The notes under the pieces: model-generated
What the model was told of the DNA's origin: nothing
Database searches by the model: none
Seen by the model: the letters and a program-made list of their open reading frames with translations, nothing else
Part shown: piece after piece, positions 1 to 7,953 of the stretch
Numbering within the stretch: the stretch's first letter is position 1
How the letters are laid out: each line of letters begins with the position of its first letter
Made by a program: the position numbers and the translations under genes
Assembly: GCA_030692565.1 (NCBI GenBank)
Contig: JAUYAO010000011.1
Span: forward strand, 1 to 44,266
Length of the DNA: 44,266 bases
From: Nitrospira sp.
GTDB lineage: Bacteria; Nitrospirota; Nitrospiria; Nitrospirales; Nitrospiraceae
Reading direction: 5' to 3'

Positions 1-80
1 GTGATCGGCGACAGACAGCCCGACAGCGTCAGGCTACAGATCTGTAGCCTGACGCTGTCGGGCTGTCTGTCGCCGATCAC
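1..80. repeat. Perfect 80-bp palindrome at window start
   Basis: Bases 1-40 and 41-80 are exact reverse complements with no spacer; the centre reads ACAGATCTGT. Perfect spacerless palindromes this long are unstable in bacteria, and this one starts exactly at base 1. I infer a fold-back assembly artefact at a contig end rather than a genuine element. Confidence 0.9.
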
Positions 81-160
81 ACTGAATCGCGCCGTGACGC
101 CGGCCGATTAGTGCTGAGTCCTGGGTTCTGAGTGCTGGGGCGGGTGTCTTCGCTGGCGGG

Positions 161-313
161 TTATCGGCGGAATGCGTCCTTCCCCTTAATCACTTCCGAG
201 AGCATCTGGTCCGCCAGCTTGGCGGCAATCCGCCGACGGTACCACCGGCGTACCAGTCCGATCACAACCATGCCTACTGCAGCGGCTACCAGCGCCCAAC
301 CTGACTCTTCCAT
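161..313 (-). CDS. Single-span membrane microprotein, 50 aa
   Basis: I read this short frame directly from the sequence. It starts at an ATG (313), has an in-frame TAA four codons upstream and ends at a TAA (161). It encodes a hydrophobic segment (about residues 6-20, rich in Ala, Val, Gly and Ile), then a very basic stretch WYRRR and a charged amphipathic tail. This is the pattern of a small inner-membrane protein with a cytoplasmic C-terminus. The ribosome-binding site is weak (GCCTCT region). Codon use matches the neighbours, with mostly G or C at third positions. No family is recognised. It is divergent from the serine hydrolase at 492. Confidence 0.5.
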   Translation of the reverse strand: MEESGWALVAAAVGMVVIGLVRRWYRRRIAAKLADQMLSEVIKGKDAFRR

Positions 314-491
314 AGAGGCAGCTTAATTCAGTCCGCTGCCCCAGACAAGATGGGGAAGAAACCAGTGTCATTTCCATCGTCCTGCCTGCTACAATTCCGC
401 TCTCGTCGGCCCCCTTACTCCCGACAAAGTGGCGCCAGGCTTAGATTCACAGCAGGTCAACGGATCTTCGGGTTCCGCGTTACACACTCAC

Positions 492-1613
492 ATGCGACAC
501 ACCTTCTTCCCGACCATTGGCCTTTCGTTTGCCCTCAGTCTCCTTGCCGGCTGCAGTAGCGGCGGATCGGATACTCCTCTTGCTACGCCCCCGGCAACCG
601 GCCCGTCCTGTTCGGTGGCACAGCTTGAGAGCGACATGGACTCGACCTTGGCCGCTGTTCCGCTGGCCCCAGGGGATACGCCGAACTTTTCGTTCTCGGT
701 CGAACGGCAGGATGGCCGCCGCTACACCTACAACCGGGGCGTCTCCACGCTACAGATCTCCTATGAATCCGCCTCGACCTCGAAACTGGTCTCAGCAGTC
801 ATCATTCTGCGGCAGGTGGAGCGGGGATCTTTGCGACTGACTGACAAGCCTCAGGAACGCATTCCAGGATGGCCCATTACCAGTAACAGCAATTCACTCT
901 ACAACATGACCTTGGAACACTTGCTCAGTTTCACCTCGGGCCTGACCGATGAGCCGCCGTTTCTTGCGTCGTGTCTCAATCGCCCCAACGACGACTTTGA
1001 AACCTGTGTCATCAGTCTCGCGACCTTCAACGCCAACAATGGTCACATCCCCGGACAGGAATTTTTCTACGCCAGCCCCCACCTGCAAGTGGCGGGGCTC
1101 ATGGCGATCAAGGCGCGGGGCGTGGCCACCTGGCAGGATGTCTTCACGGAATTCAAAACCCAAACCGGCCTCTTCCCCACTTCGACTTATGATCTCCCCT
1201 CAGCCACGAATCCCCGTCTGGCCGGCGGCATGCACTGGACCGGCGAGGAATACATGGCCTTTCTCAAGGCGCTGAAGAATGGCTCGCTGTTGAACAGCAC
1301 CTCCATGGGTCAGCTGTTGGCAGATCACACCGCCTCCGTCGTGATCGCCTATTCACCGGCCCTGGTCGGCGCAGGCGAAGACTGGCACTACGGATTCGGG
1401 CTCTGGCATGAATGCCAGAGCCCTACGTTCAATTGCACGGCCGGCACCAGAGTCTCCAGCCCCGGCGCCTACGGAGCCTATCCGTTCTGGGATCGCAGCA
1501 AAGACTATTTCGGTCTCGTCGCCCGCCAGGGCGCGCTCGGAACCTTTCCAAACGGCGTCGCCATCGAACGATCCGTCAGTCCCGACGTCGAACAGTGGCT
1601 GGCCTGCCCCTAA
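492..1613 (+). CDS. Beta-lactamase-fold serine hydrolase lipoprotein
   Basis: This 373-residue protein is predicted to be exported and lipid-anchored. Residues 1-21 form a signal peptide ending in a lipobox LLAGC with Cys21 as the lipidation site. The mature part has the three hallmarks of the class C beta-lactamase/DD-peptidase clan. These are a nucleophile motif S-T-S-K (Ser95-Lys98), a Tyr-Ala-Ser motif in the middle (FFYASPHLQ), and a late H-Y-G motif (WHYGFGLW) in the place of the KTG box. Such proteins include esterases, peptidases and lactamase-like hydrolases, so the substrate cannot be stated. I chose the ATG at 492 because it places the signal peptide at the N-terminus; an upstream GTG at 429 would add 21 unlikely residues. 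It appears monocistronic and converges on the gene ending at 1652. Confidence 0.8.
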   Translation: MRHTFFPTIGLSFALSLLAGCSSGGSDTPLATPPATGPSCSVAQLESDMDSTLAAVPLAPGDTPNFSFSVERQDGRRYTYNRGVSTLQISYESASTSKLVSAVIILRQVERGSLRLTDKPQERIPGWPITSNSNSLYNMTLEHLLSFTSGLTDEPPFLASCLNRPNDDFETCVISLATFNANNGHIPGQEFFYASPHLQVAGLMAIKARGVATWQDVFTEFKTQTGLFPTSTYDLPSATNPRLAGGMHWTGEEYMAFLKALKNGSLLNSTSMGQLLADHTASVVIAYSPALVGAGEDWHYGFGLWHECQSPTFNCTAGTRVSSPGAYGAYPFWDRSKDYFGLVARQGALGTFPNGVAIERSVSPDVEQWLACP

Positions 1614-1651
1614 GAACTCGTTGGATCAAGGAGAGAGGAGATGCGCCCGAA

Positions 1652-2569
1652 TCAAGCGGCCATCTGCTTCACGGCAGGCTTGATTCGCTTGCGCACATGC
1701 AGATGGAGCCGATCTTCCATCGCATCGATCAGTCGGTGCAGCTGCGCCTGCTGTAACCCGGTCCGCTTCAGCCAGGGATCACTGAACATCCCCGCCAACA
1801 GGCTCATGCAGGTGACAAAGAGGCCTACACACAGCGTGGCCCACACCACCTGCCACACCGACGGCTTGGGCGGGAACACGGAGTAAAACGCGGACCCGAG
1901 GCCCGCGCCCAGCACGAAGTGCGAGGCCGCCCGATCGCGAGCCGCCTTTCTGGCGATCTGATCGCCGATTCCGGCAATGCCGAGGGAGTGATCGCCGAAC
2001 AACATCCATCCCATCATCAGCGTCAAAACCGTCGCCGCCATATCGCACACCAGCCCGCGGCTGGATGAATGGGATTCGAGCACTTTCGTGATGTCGGGCA
2101 GGTCCTCCAGTGCCGCCTCGATACTCGCCTGCGACGCTAACAGCGGGACGACGGATTGATCCCGCTTCAGCATCTCCCCCAGTCCATGGGGGACCGTCAC
2201 ACCGGTGCCGCCCTCGCATGGCCACGCCGGCAACTCGGTGGCGATCATGCGTTCGACTTCTTTCTGATACCGCGTCTTGATGCCAGAGGGGAGCAGCCCG
2301 ACCAGATCGGCCCCGGCATGCCAGCCTAATTTCTCCGGCACCTCGACGACTTTCTTCAGCAACAGATAGGGAATCGCCCAGAGGGTATTGACGGGATGGC
2401 AGAGCAGATCGCTGACAAACGACTGCTTCTGCAGCGTGATGGTTTCTTGCAGTGAAAAATGCCGCTCGACAAACCCGTCGACCCGGGCATGACACTCGCC
2501 AATATCCCGGTCGATGCAGTCTTCAATCGCCGCCACTGCCATTGCCGCATATTGAGCCGTCACGGGCAC
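1652..2569 (-). CDS. DUF6635-like membrane protein
   Basis: This 305-residue protein starts at GTG 2569, with a strong ribosome-binding site GGAGGAG six bases upstream. Its N-terminal half contains a segment of the type FVERHFSLQ...LLKKV that I associate with the DUF6635 family. The second half has at least two hydrophobic helices, around residues 195-215 and 245-268, followed by a basic C-terminal tail (HVRKRIKP). It has no catalytic motif that I recognise, and its role is unknown. The family call is from recalled sequence pattern only. It is transcribed alone, divergently from the outer-membrane protein at 2771. Confidence 0.6.
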   Translation of the reverse strand: MPVTAQYAAMAVAAIEDCIDRDIGECHARVDGFVERHFSLQETITLQKQSFVSDLLCHPVNTLWAIPYLLLKKVVEVPEKLGWHAGADLVGLLPSGIKTRYQKEVERMIATELPAWPCEGGTGVTVPHGLGEMLKRDQSVVPLLASQASIEAALEDLPDITKVLESHSSSRGLVCDMAATVLTLMMGWMLFGDHSLGIAGIGDQIARKAARDRAASHFVLGAGLGSAFYSVFPPKPSVWQVVWATLCVGLFVTCMSLLAGMFSDPWLKRTGLQQAQLHRLIDAMEDRLHLHVRKRIKPAVKQMAA

Positions 2570-2678
2570 CTCTCCTCCGGAAGATGTCTTACGATACAGA
2601 ACTCTCGTTCACGCTCAAGCAAATCGCCCCTTCGCAGAAGCGTGAGGCCATTCCACACACCTTCGCTCTCACTGGTTT

Positions 2679-2706
2679 TTGACAACCAGGCGATTCTTGC
2701 TATCCT
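2679..2706 (+). promoter_or_regulatory. Sigma70-type promoter for the barrel gene
   Basis: A consensus -35 TTGACA (2679-2684) is followed after 16 bases by TATCCT (2701-2706), four of six matching the -10 consensus. It lies 65 bases upstream of the ATG at 2771. Confidence 0.5.
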
Positions 2707-2770
2707 TATCTTTCAATTCTTCTCACCGCCGGCCCGTAGCCGGCGTATCGGCACGAAAGGAGTCTCCCTG

Positions 2771-3304
2771 ATGCGCATCGTTCACGGTCTTCGAAGGGTC
2801 CTCGCACTCGCCTGCCTGAGCGGCGCCTTGCTCACTGTGACGCCGACCGCATCACTTGCGTCGGAATTGCGCCAAGGCACATGGACCGGTGGCGCGGGCA
2901 TCGGCTTTCTGGGTAATACCCCGGATAGCATAGCCTTGGCCTTGAATTTCAACGCGGACTACTTCCTCATGCCGCAACTCTCGATCGGTCCACTGGTGCA
3001 ATTCGCCTTTACCGGCGACTTGTTTCAAATGGGCGCCTCCGGCCAGGTCAAGTACTGGTTCCACCTTCCGGGCGTCGACAATCGCTTAAAACTGAACATC
3101 CAAGGCGGTGTCGGGCTGCTCTATGCCGACCGCTTTAAATCAGACACCTCCTGGCTCATCCCCATCGGCGTCGGCTTGGACTATGCCCTCAATAATAACC
3201 TCGCACTGACCGCCACATTCCTGCTCAACTTTACGGACGTGAATACAGGACGTGGGTCAGACGCATCCGTGATGCCGGGCCTCACTTTCGGCGTTCGTTT
3301 CTAG
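2771..3304 (+). CDS. Small outer-membrane beta-barrel protein
   Basis: This 177-residue protein has a signal peptide (MRIVHGLRRVLALACL..., cleavage predicted after SLAS near residue 31). The mature part consists of alternating amphipathic strands rich in Gly, Asn and aromatic residues and ends in Phe, the usual C-terminal signal for outer-membrane insertion. This resembles OmpA/opacity-type eight-stranded barrels, though I cannot assign a ligand or pore function. The start is fixed by AAAGGAG eight bases before ATG 2771. A longer upstream extension in the same frame lacks a signal peptide and is rejected. A promoter lies at 2679-2706 and a hairpin follows the stop codon at 3322, so it is probably a single-gene transcript. 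Confidence 0.72.
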   Translation: MRIVHGLRRVLALACLSGALLTVTPTASLASELRQGTWTGGAGIGFLGNTPDSIALALNFNADYFLMPQLSIGPLVQFAFTGDLFQMGASGQVKYWFHLPGVDNRLKLNIQGGVGLLYADRFKSDTSWLIPIGVGLDYALNNNLALTATFLLNFTDVNTGRGSDASVMPGLTFGVRF

Positions 3305-3321
3305 CCTCATGCCATCGAGAC

Positions 3322-3350
3322 GGGCGCCCACGAGACTCTCGTGAGCGCCC
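3322..3350 (+). terminator. Hairpin after the barrel gene
   Basis: A 14-bp stem (GGGCGCCCACGAGA against TCTCGTGAGCGCCC, one mismatch) begins 18 bases after the stop codon. It has almost no loop and no U-tract, so it is either a weak intrinsic terminator or an RNA-stabilising end. Confidence 0.45.
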
Positions 3351-3403
3351 GCACGCTCTACAGCGCAACACCTCCTCAAACTTTTCTGCTACTCTCCTCC
3401 CCC

Positions 3404-4309
3404 ATGCCTCCAGCCCTGCAAGCCTTTCTGATCCTCTTCGTTGTCGGCGCTACGCTGCGTCTGTCGGGCCTGCTCGGAAAACCGCACGCGGAACGACTGG
3501 GGCTGTTCGTCTTTTCTGTTACGCTGCCGGCGACGATTCTCGTCTCGCTCGATCGCGTGGCCTTTGCCCCGACGGCCTGGAAGCTGCCGCTGGCTGCCTG
3601 TCTGGTCTCGCTGCCATTGGTGTTGGCCTCCTGGACGATTGCACGATGGCTGCATCTCGCCCGCCCGACACAGGGCGGATTCCTCCTCGCCATCGGCTGC
3701 ATCAACTCCGTGTACTTCGCCTATCCCGTCGCCCTGGCGACGTTCGGCGACGAGGGCCTCGCCCAGGCAATCCTCTTCGACCTCGGCCAAACCGCACTCA
3801 CTCTCACCGCGCTCTATGCCCTGGCCGTGTGGCATGGCACCGCGGCGCGCTCGGCGCTCACGCGCCTGCTCACGTCGCCTCCCTTCTGGGCCGTAACGAT
3901 CATGCTGGCGATGAAAGCGGCCGGGCTTCATCTGCCTTCCTGGCTCCATACCATTTTGACGCCGGCGCATCTCATGACCACGCCGCTCGCGAGTCTCGTC
4001 CTCGGCCTCTCGATCAGGTTCGCGGCGCTGCGACGGACCTGGCGGCTCACTTGCCTGGGTGTGGCAATGCGGATGCTCGGTGGATTGTTGCTGGGATGGT
4101 TCGCTGCCTGGCTGCTGAATCTGACGGGAATGGAACGGGCGGTGGTGATTCTGATTGCCGCGATGCCCTCGGCGGTGACGGCCGTGATCTTCGCGACGGA
4201 AACCGGATTGGACGAAGATCTCGTCGCCTCGATCGTGGCGCTCTCGATCTGTCTCGGCGTGGCCCTGCTTCCCTGGCTCCCGGCGCTTGCCGCCGCGCTA
4301 CTGGGCTAG
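3404..4309 (+). CDS. AEC-family (auxin efflux carrier-like) permease
   Basis: This 301-residue hydrophobic protein has about ten predicted membrane helices arranged as two five-helix halves separated by a basic cytoplasmic region. It resembles the bacterial AEC/BASS-fold carriers in length and layout. The polar break in the first half (GCINSVYFAYPVALATFGDEG) matches the N/G-rich unwound helix typical of AEC proteins. Known bacterial members export malate, malonate or other organic acids, but the substrate here is unknown. I prefer ATG 3404; the upstream GTG at 3341 lies inside the hairpin at 3322-3350. It ends three bases before the convergent antitoxin gene. Confidence 0.75.
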   Translation: MPPALQAFLILFVVGATLRLSGLLGKPHAERLGLFVFSVTLPATILVSLDRVAFAPTAWKLPLAACLVSLPLVLASWTIARWLHLARPTQGGFLLAIGCINSVYFAYPVALATFGDEGLAQAILFDLGQTALTLTALYALAVWHGTAARSALTRLLTSPPFWAVTIMLAMKAAGLHLPSWLHTILTPAHLMTTPLASLVLGLSIRFAALRRTWRLTCLGVAMRMLGGLLLGWFAAWLLNLTGMERAVVILIAAMPSAVTAVIFATETGLDEDLVASIVALSICLGVALLPWLPALAAALLG

Positions 4310-4312
4310 ACC

Positions 4313-4666
4313 CTACGCTGTAATCTTTCCGACCCTGGCTACTCTTGCCCGAACAGTTCCCCGTCGCCGTCCACGCGCCGCCTTCTGAACCGTTACTTCT
4401 ACGTCCTGGCCCAGAAGTGAGAGAAAGTGAACGAGGCGCTCAATAGAAAATCCCGCCATCTGACCAGCTAAGAGTTTTGATATCTTGGCCTGGTCGATGC
4501 CCAACTGCGCCGCCGCTTCGATCTGCTTCCACCCCTGTCCCTTGATTGTCTCCTGCAATGCTTGCAGCAGACCACTTTTCAGAATCAGCTCGGCGGACTT
4601 CTCTTGGGAAAACCCCAAATCCAGAAACACATTCCCGCTACCTTTTGTCACTGTGGCACGCGTCAT
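4313..4666 (-). CDS. HigA-type XRE-family antitoxin
   Basis: This 117-residue protein contains a helix-turn-helix (about residues 45-70, KQIEAAAQLGIDQAKISKLL) of the XRE/HTH_37 type found in HigA2-like antitoxins, preceded by the conserved GNVFLDLGF segment. It would bind and neutralise the toxin encoded just upstream and repress the shared promoter at 5031-5059. I chose ATG 4666 because it overlaps the toxin stop codon as ATGA (translational coupling) and has GGGGGAAG upstream; an ATG at 4687 lacks a ribosome-binding site. The basic tail (ARGRRRGTVRARVAR) is longer than in the second antitoxin of this window. Confidence 0.82.
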   Translation of the reverse strand: MTRATVTKGSGNVFLDLGFSQEKSAELILKSGLLQALQETIKGQGWKQIEAAAQLGIDQAKISKLLAGQMAGFSIERLVHFLSLLGQDVEVTVQKAARGRRRGTVRARVARVGKITA

Positions 4667-5001
4667 AAATCTTCCCCCTTTCGCCATCTCAGCAAATCGG
4701 CATATCGACCTTTAGCAAGCCGGATATCACTATTCAGCGTCTTCTGGGACCGTTTCTCAAAGACGTGGAGCACATACACGGCCTCCTCGAACTTCGCCAA
4801 GTAGAGCACTCGATAGCCTCCGCTCTCATCCCGCACCCGGATTTCATTGACGCCGAGGCCTACCGCCGGCATCGGCGTCCAATCGTCCGGCTCTTTCCCC
4901 TGCTGCACCTTGAAGAGTTGATGCCCTACCGTCTCCCTGACATCATCGGGCAAATCCCGCAGGCGTTCCCGCGACGATCCCACAAAATGAACCGGCTTCA
5001 T
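4663..5001 (-). CDS. HigB/RelE-superfamily toxin (Gp49-like)
   Basis: This 112-residue protein matches the phage-derived Gp49-like HigB toxins of the RelE fold in size and pattern. It has an N-terminal helix (SSRERLRDLPDDVRETVG), then strands with the family motifs EIRVRDESGGYRVLYLAKF and YVLHVFEKRSQKT. In characterised members the conserved Arg/Lys residues in these strands cleave ribosome-bound mRNA. All expected elements are present, so it is probably functional. CAGGAG lies four bases before ATG 5001. The toxin precedes its antitoxin, which is the HigBA order. A promoter with a perfect operator palindrome lies immediately upstream. Confidence 0.85.
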   Translation of the reverse strand: MKPVHFVGSSRERLRDLPDDVRETVGHQLFKVQQGKEPDDWTPMPAVGLGVNEIRVRDESGGYRVLYLAKFEEAVYVLHVFEKRSQKTLNSDIRLAKGRYADLLRWRKGEDL

Positions 5002-5030
5002 CTCGCTCCTGCCTTACTGTGCCCTACTGC

Positions 5031-5059
5031 ATCATATGCCACAAGTGGCATATCTGCAA
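5031..5059 (-). promoter_or_regulatory. Promoter with operator palindrome for the first toxin-antitoxin pair
   Basis: On the minus strand TTGCAG (5059-5054) is separated by 17 bases from TATGAT (5036-5031), a good sigma70-type promoter. A perfect palindrome with 9-bp arms (ATATGCCAC and GTGGCATAT, spacer AA) covers 5034-5053. It fills the spacer and overlaps the -10 element. This is where a HigA-type repressor would be expected to bind. Confidence 0.65.
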
Positions 5060-5134
5060 GGCCCCTCCTTGACTTGCTCCGACGAGCCAGATACAAGCCT
5101 CTCAGGATTTCACCTTCACCAGGACGTTCTGCCC

Positions 5135-6019
5135 ATGATCGCATCGCCAAATACTACACCGTTCCGCACGTTCGCCTTCATCGTGACGCTCGCCGGTCTC
5201 GTCGCTGCTTCCGCAGGCTGTTCCAAGAGCGCCCTGCCGAAACCAACGCCTTCACAACCGCCTGCGCCCATCGATTTCGCGCTCGCGGTACAGTATGCGC
5301 AACGGGCGGCCCTGGTCTATGAGAGCGATGCGTCGATCAAGCAGAAGGCGCCGGCCGGCACAATGGTCTCCTTCATGGTGGAAACGCCCAGAGGGGTGAA
5401 GGCCTACATCGAAACGGACGATGCGAAAAAGATTCAGTGGGTGGCCGTGCGGGGAACCGCGACCCTGGAGAACGTGAAACTTGATGTGGACTACAACAAG
5501 GTGGTGGACGGACGGTTACAGATCCCGCTGCACAAGGGTTTCGCCGACACGGCGCTGCAGGTCTATGCCTTTGCGAAGCCGCTGTTGCGGCCGGGCTATG
5601 AAGTGCGCGTGACGGGGCACAGCCTAGGCGGCGCGGCGGCGTCGATCGTCTTGATGCTCTTTAAGGAAGACGGGGTGAAGCTCGGTCAGGCGATGACGTT
5701 CGGCCAGCCGAAGGTGACGAACCGCGCGGGCGTCGAGAGGTATCGGGGGCTGCCGCTGCTGCGTTTCGTGAACGACAAGGATCCGGTGCCGCTCCTCCCG
5801 CCGCTGGATATCTCCACGATCCTCGACGAAGGCCCGTACAAGCATATCGGCCCCGAAGTCGTGCTGAAGGACGGGGCCAACTACGCCTATTTCAGCGACG
5901 CCCAGGCGGAGCGCTTCTCTGTGATCTCGTTCTGGAACTCGCTCGGCAGGCAAGAGGTCCCGGACCATTCCATCGCGAATTACCTGCAGAGCCTCCAGGC
6001 GAAGACGGGCGTACGGTAG
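5135..6019 (+). CDS. Class 3 lipase-type lipoprotein
   Basis: This 294-residue predicted lipoprotein has an N-terminal signal with lipobox ASAGC (Cys29). The nucleophile elbow G-H-S-L-G-G places the catalytic Ser at residue 163. The acid is probably the Asp in NDKDPVPLLPP, and a C-terminal His (VPDHSIANYLQ) completes an alpha/beta-hydrolase triad. The pattern, including NDKDPVP after a GQPKVTN segment, is that of the class 3 lipases (PF01764), so acylglycerol or phospholipid hydrolysis at the cell envelope is likely. The ATG at 5135 was chosen because it puts the signal peptide first; an upstream frame from 5036 begins inside the operator palindrome. It lies between two paralogous toxin-antitoxin pairs and is transcribed in the opposite direction. 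Confidence 0.83.
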   Translation: MIASPNTTPFRTFAFIVTLAGLVAASAGCSKSALPKPTPSQPPAPIDFALAVQYAQRAALVYESDASIKQKAPAGTMVSFMVETPRGVKAYIETDDAKKIQWVAVRGTATLENVKLDVDYNKVVDGRLQIPLHKGFADTALQVYAFAKPLLRPGYEVRVTGHSLGGAAASIVLMLFKEDGVKLGQAMTFGQPKVTNRAGVERYRGLPLLRFVNDKDPVPLLPPLDISTILDEGPYKHIGPEVVLKDGANYAYFSDAQAERFSVISFWNSLGRQEVPDHSIANYLQSLQAKTGVR

Positions 6020-6079
6020 CGCGCGGGGCTCGTGAATCGAAGAGTCATCCGGTCAACAGATCTGGGGGATCGTTCCGGT

Positions 6080-6376
6080 CTAAGCCGCAGGACGAACTTT
6101 CACCGTCAGACGCACCTGCGCGCCAAGCCTCGCCAGTATATCGATTAAGGCGTCCGTACTGAATAAGTCGATGCGCCCACGAAGGAGATCGCTGACGCGG
6201 GGCTGTGTCACGCCAAGTATCTTGGCTGCGGATTTCTGTTTGAGGCCGCGTGCCGCGATGATCTTCTGCACCTGAATCATCAGATCCGACCGGACCAGCA
6301 AATGCTCGGCCTCCTCGCGCCCAAACCCAAGATCACGAAAGACATTTCCGCTGGACGGTGTGATTTTAGCTTTCAT
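6080..6376 (-). CDS. HigA-type antitoxin, second pair
   Basis: This 98-residue protein has a helix-turn-helix at about residues 45-68 (LKQKSAAKILGVTQPRVSDLL) and the same SSGNVFRDLGFG lead-in seen in the antitoxin at 4313. The two antitoxins are therefore paralogues. It is expected to bind its toxin and repress the operon. GGGAG precedes ATG 6376. It is separated from the toxin by a 28-base gap rather than the overlap seen in the first pair, and it lacks the basic tail. Confidence 0.82.
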   Translation of the reverse strand: MKAKITPSSGNVFRDLGFGREEAEHLLVRSDLMIQVQKIIAARGLKQKSAAKILGVTQPRVSDLLRGRIDLFSTDALIDILARLGAQVRLTVKVRPAA

Positions 6377-6404
6377 GTGCAGCTCCCTCTCGGCCCTGTT
6401 GTAT

Positions 6405-6749
6405 TCAGCGTTGTGTTATGAGCGCCTGATAGCGTTGCCTGACGAGCTCGATGTCGCGTTGCGCTGTTTTCCTCGTCCGCTTCTCAAAGGCATGAAACAC
6501 ATAAGTCGCTTCCGCAAACTTGGCGACATAGCAGACACGATGTTCGACGGCCGTATGGATTCTCAGCTCACAGACGCCAATTCCGATCGTCGGCATCGAT
6601 TTCCAATCCATCGGGTCCAGGCCCTTCTGAACCTGACGAAGCTGAAAGCCCGCTAGACGCCGAGCGTCTGACGGAAAGGCCTGAAGATCCCGCCGCGAGG
6701 GCCCGATCCACTTGATCGTTTTTTTTCGACCACGGCCATAAATATGCAA
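6405..6749 (-). CDS. HigB/RelE-superfamily toxin, second pair; N-terminus uncertain
   Basis: This is a Gp49-like HigB toxin of about 105-114 residues. The core (KWIGPSRRDLQAFP, ELRIHTAVEHRVCYVAKF, YVFHAFEKRTRKT) aligns with the toxin at 4663 throughout. The only in-frame start before the core is TTG 6749, which has no ribosome-binding site. A better-looking ATG at 6739 (MAVVEKK...) is out of frame. The two frames meet at a run of eight A (plus-strand T at 6719-6726), and one extra A would join the ATG to the toxin frame. This may be a sequencing or assembly error, a slippage site or a genuine inactivating change. Confidence 0.72.
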   Translation of the reverse strand: MHIYGRGRKKTIKWIGPSRRDLQAFPSDARRLAGFQLRQVQKGLDPMDWKSMPTIGIGVCELRIHTAVEHRVCYVAKFAEATYVFHAFEKRTRKTAQRDIELVRQRYQALITQR

Positions 6750-6892
6750 GTTTCAGTATATGAGTGTCAAGCAACTGGCTCACTGCACGGGGTGCCAGGC
6801 GATCAACGCTTCAAGCACTCGTACGTATGAAGGCTCTTCCACCAGACGAAACGCCCCTAGCGGCGAGACCAGCGCAGGTCCCCGACGACCGC

Positions 6893-7906
6893 CTACTTAT
6901 AGCCGATCACCATGCCGTCCGGTCCGGCCAGCCGCTCCACCTTGGTCTTCTTGAAGCCGGCTTCTTTCATCCACTTGCGGCAGTCGGCGCCGGTGAAGTC
7001 GAAGCCTCCGGGGGTTTCGATCAGCATGTTGAGGCTCATCAGCAGGCCGAACGCGTTCTCCTTGCGCGCATCATCGATGAGGGCTTCATGGACGATCACC
7101 GCGCCGTTCGGCGGAAGCGCCTCGTAGGCCTTGCGCAGGAGCATCAGTTTTTCGTCGAGGTTCCAGTCGTGGAGGATGTGGCCCATGATGATGACGTCGA
7201 CCTGCGGCAGCGGCTCGTTGAAGAAATTGCCGGGACGGAACTGCAGCCGCTTTGCCAGGCCCTTACTCCGGGCATAGGCCTCGAACACCGGGTGCACGAC
7301 CGGCAGATCCATGCCGAGCCCGGTGAGGTGCTTGTGCGCGAGCGCGATTTCGACGGCGACACCGCCCTGCGCGCAGCCGACATCGGCAAAGGTCTTGTAT
7401 TTCTTCCAGGCAAATTTCTTGGCAATTCCGCGGCCGGACCCGATGCTGAGGCCCGTCATGGCCTTTAAAAATCCTTCCAGCCGCTGCGGATCGCTATAGA
7501 GCGTGCCGAAGAAATCGCCGCCGGTCTTCACTTCATTCTGCGGCTGGCCGGTGCGAAGCCCGTCGGTCAGCGAGCCCCAAAAGTGATACAGCCGCGCATT
7601 GCACATTTCGAAGATGCCGCCGATATAGGACGGCTTGGCCCGATCGAGAAACAGCGCGGTTTCCGGCGTATTCGCGTAGCGTGTGCCGGTACGCTTCAGC
7701 ATCCCCAAGGCGACCAGCGCATCGCAAAAGTCCCGCGCGCTGCGCGGATGCAGACTCAGCCGCGCGGTCAACTCGTCCAGCGTGCGCGCCCCTTTCGCCA
7801 ACTCGGTGAAGAGCCCAAGCTCGATCGCACTCAGCAGGGTCTTCGACCCGAAAAATCCGGAGCCCAACTCCATGACCTTCGCCGGTGTCAGAGGCTTCTT
7901 TGCCAC
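6893..7906 (-). CDS. SAM-dependent O-methyltransferase (acetylserotonin/hydroxyneurosporene type)
   Basis: This 337-residue protein has the two-part layout of plant/bacterial class II O-methyltransferases. An N-terminal winged-helix dimerisation region (about residues 8-95, [19 protein letters not shown]) precedes a Rossmann-fold domain. The SAM-binding motif I is [16 protein letters not shown] near residues 172-187. The motif [11 protein letters not shown] carries the His-Asp pair used as catalytic base in this family, and [11 protein letters not shown] follows. The acceptor is unknown; relatives act on quinones, carotenoids and polyketide phenols. The start is GTG 7906, with AAAGGAT upstream. 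It lies 47 bases downstream of the flavoprotein reductase and may be cotranscribed with it. Confidence 0.82.
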   Translation of the reverse strand: MAKKPLTPAKVMELGSGFFGSKTLLSAIELGLFTELAKGARTLDELTARLSLHPRSARDFCDALVALGMLKRTGTRYANTPETALFLDRAKPSYIGGIFEMCNARLYHFWGSLTDGLRTGQPQNEVKTGGDFFGTLYSDPQRLEGFLKAMTGLSIGSGRGIAKKFAWKKYKTFADVGCAQGGVAVEIALAHKHLTGLGMDLPVVHPVFEAYARSKGLAKRLQFRPGNFFNEPLPQVDVIIMGHILHDWNLDEKLMLLRKAYEALPPNGAVIVHEALIDDARKENAFGLLMSLNMLIETPGGFDFTGADCRKWMKEAGFKKTKVERLAGPDGMVIGYK

Positions 7907-7953
7907 GGTGCGATCCTTTCGTCAGGGAGTTATGCCGATCGTTGCGCGTCCGT

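Noticed and set aside
6741-6770. TTGACA-18-CATATT as promoter of the second toxin
   Set aside because: It would start transcription downstream of both candidate start codons, so it cannot serve the predicted gene as read here.
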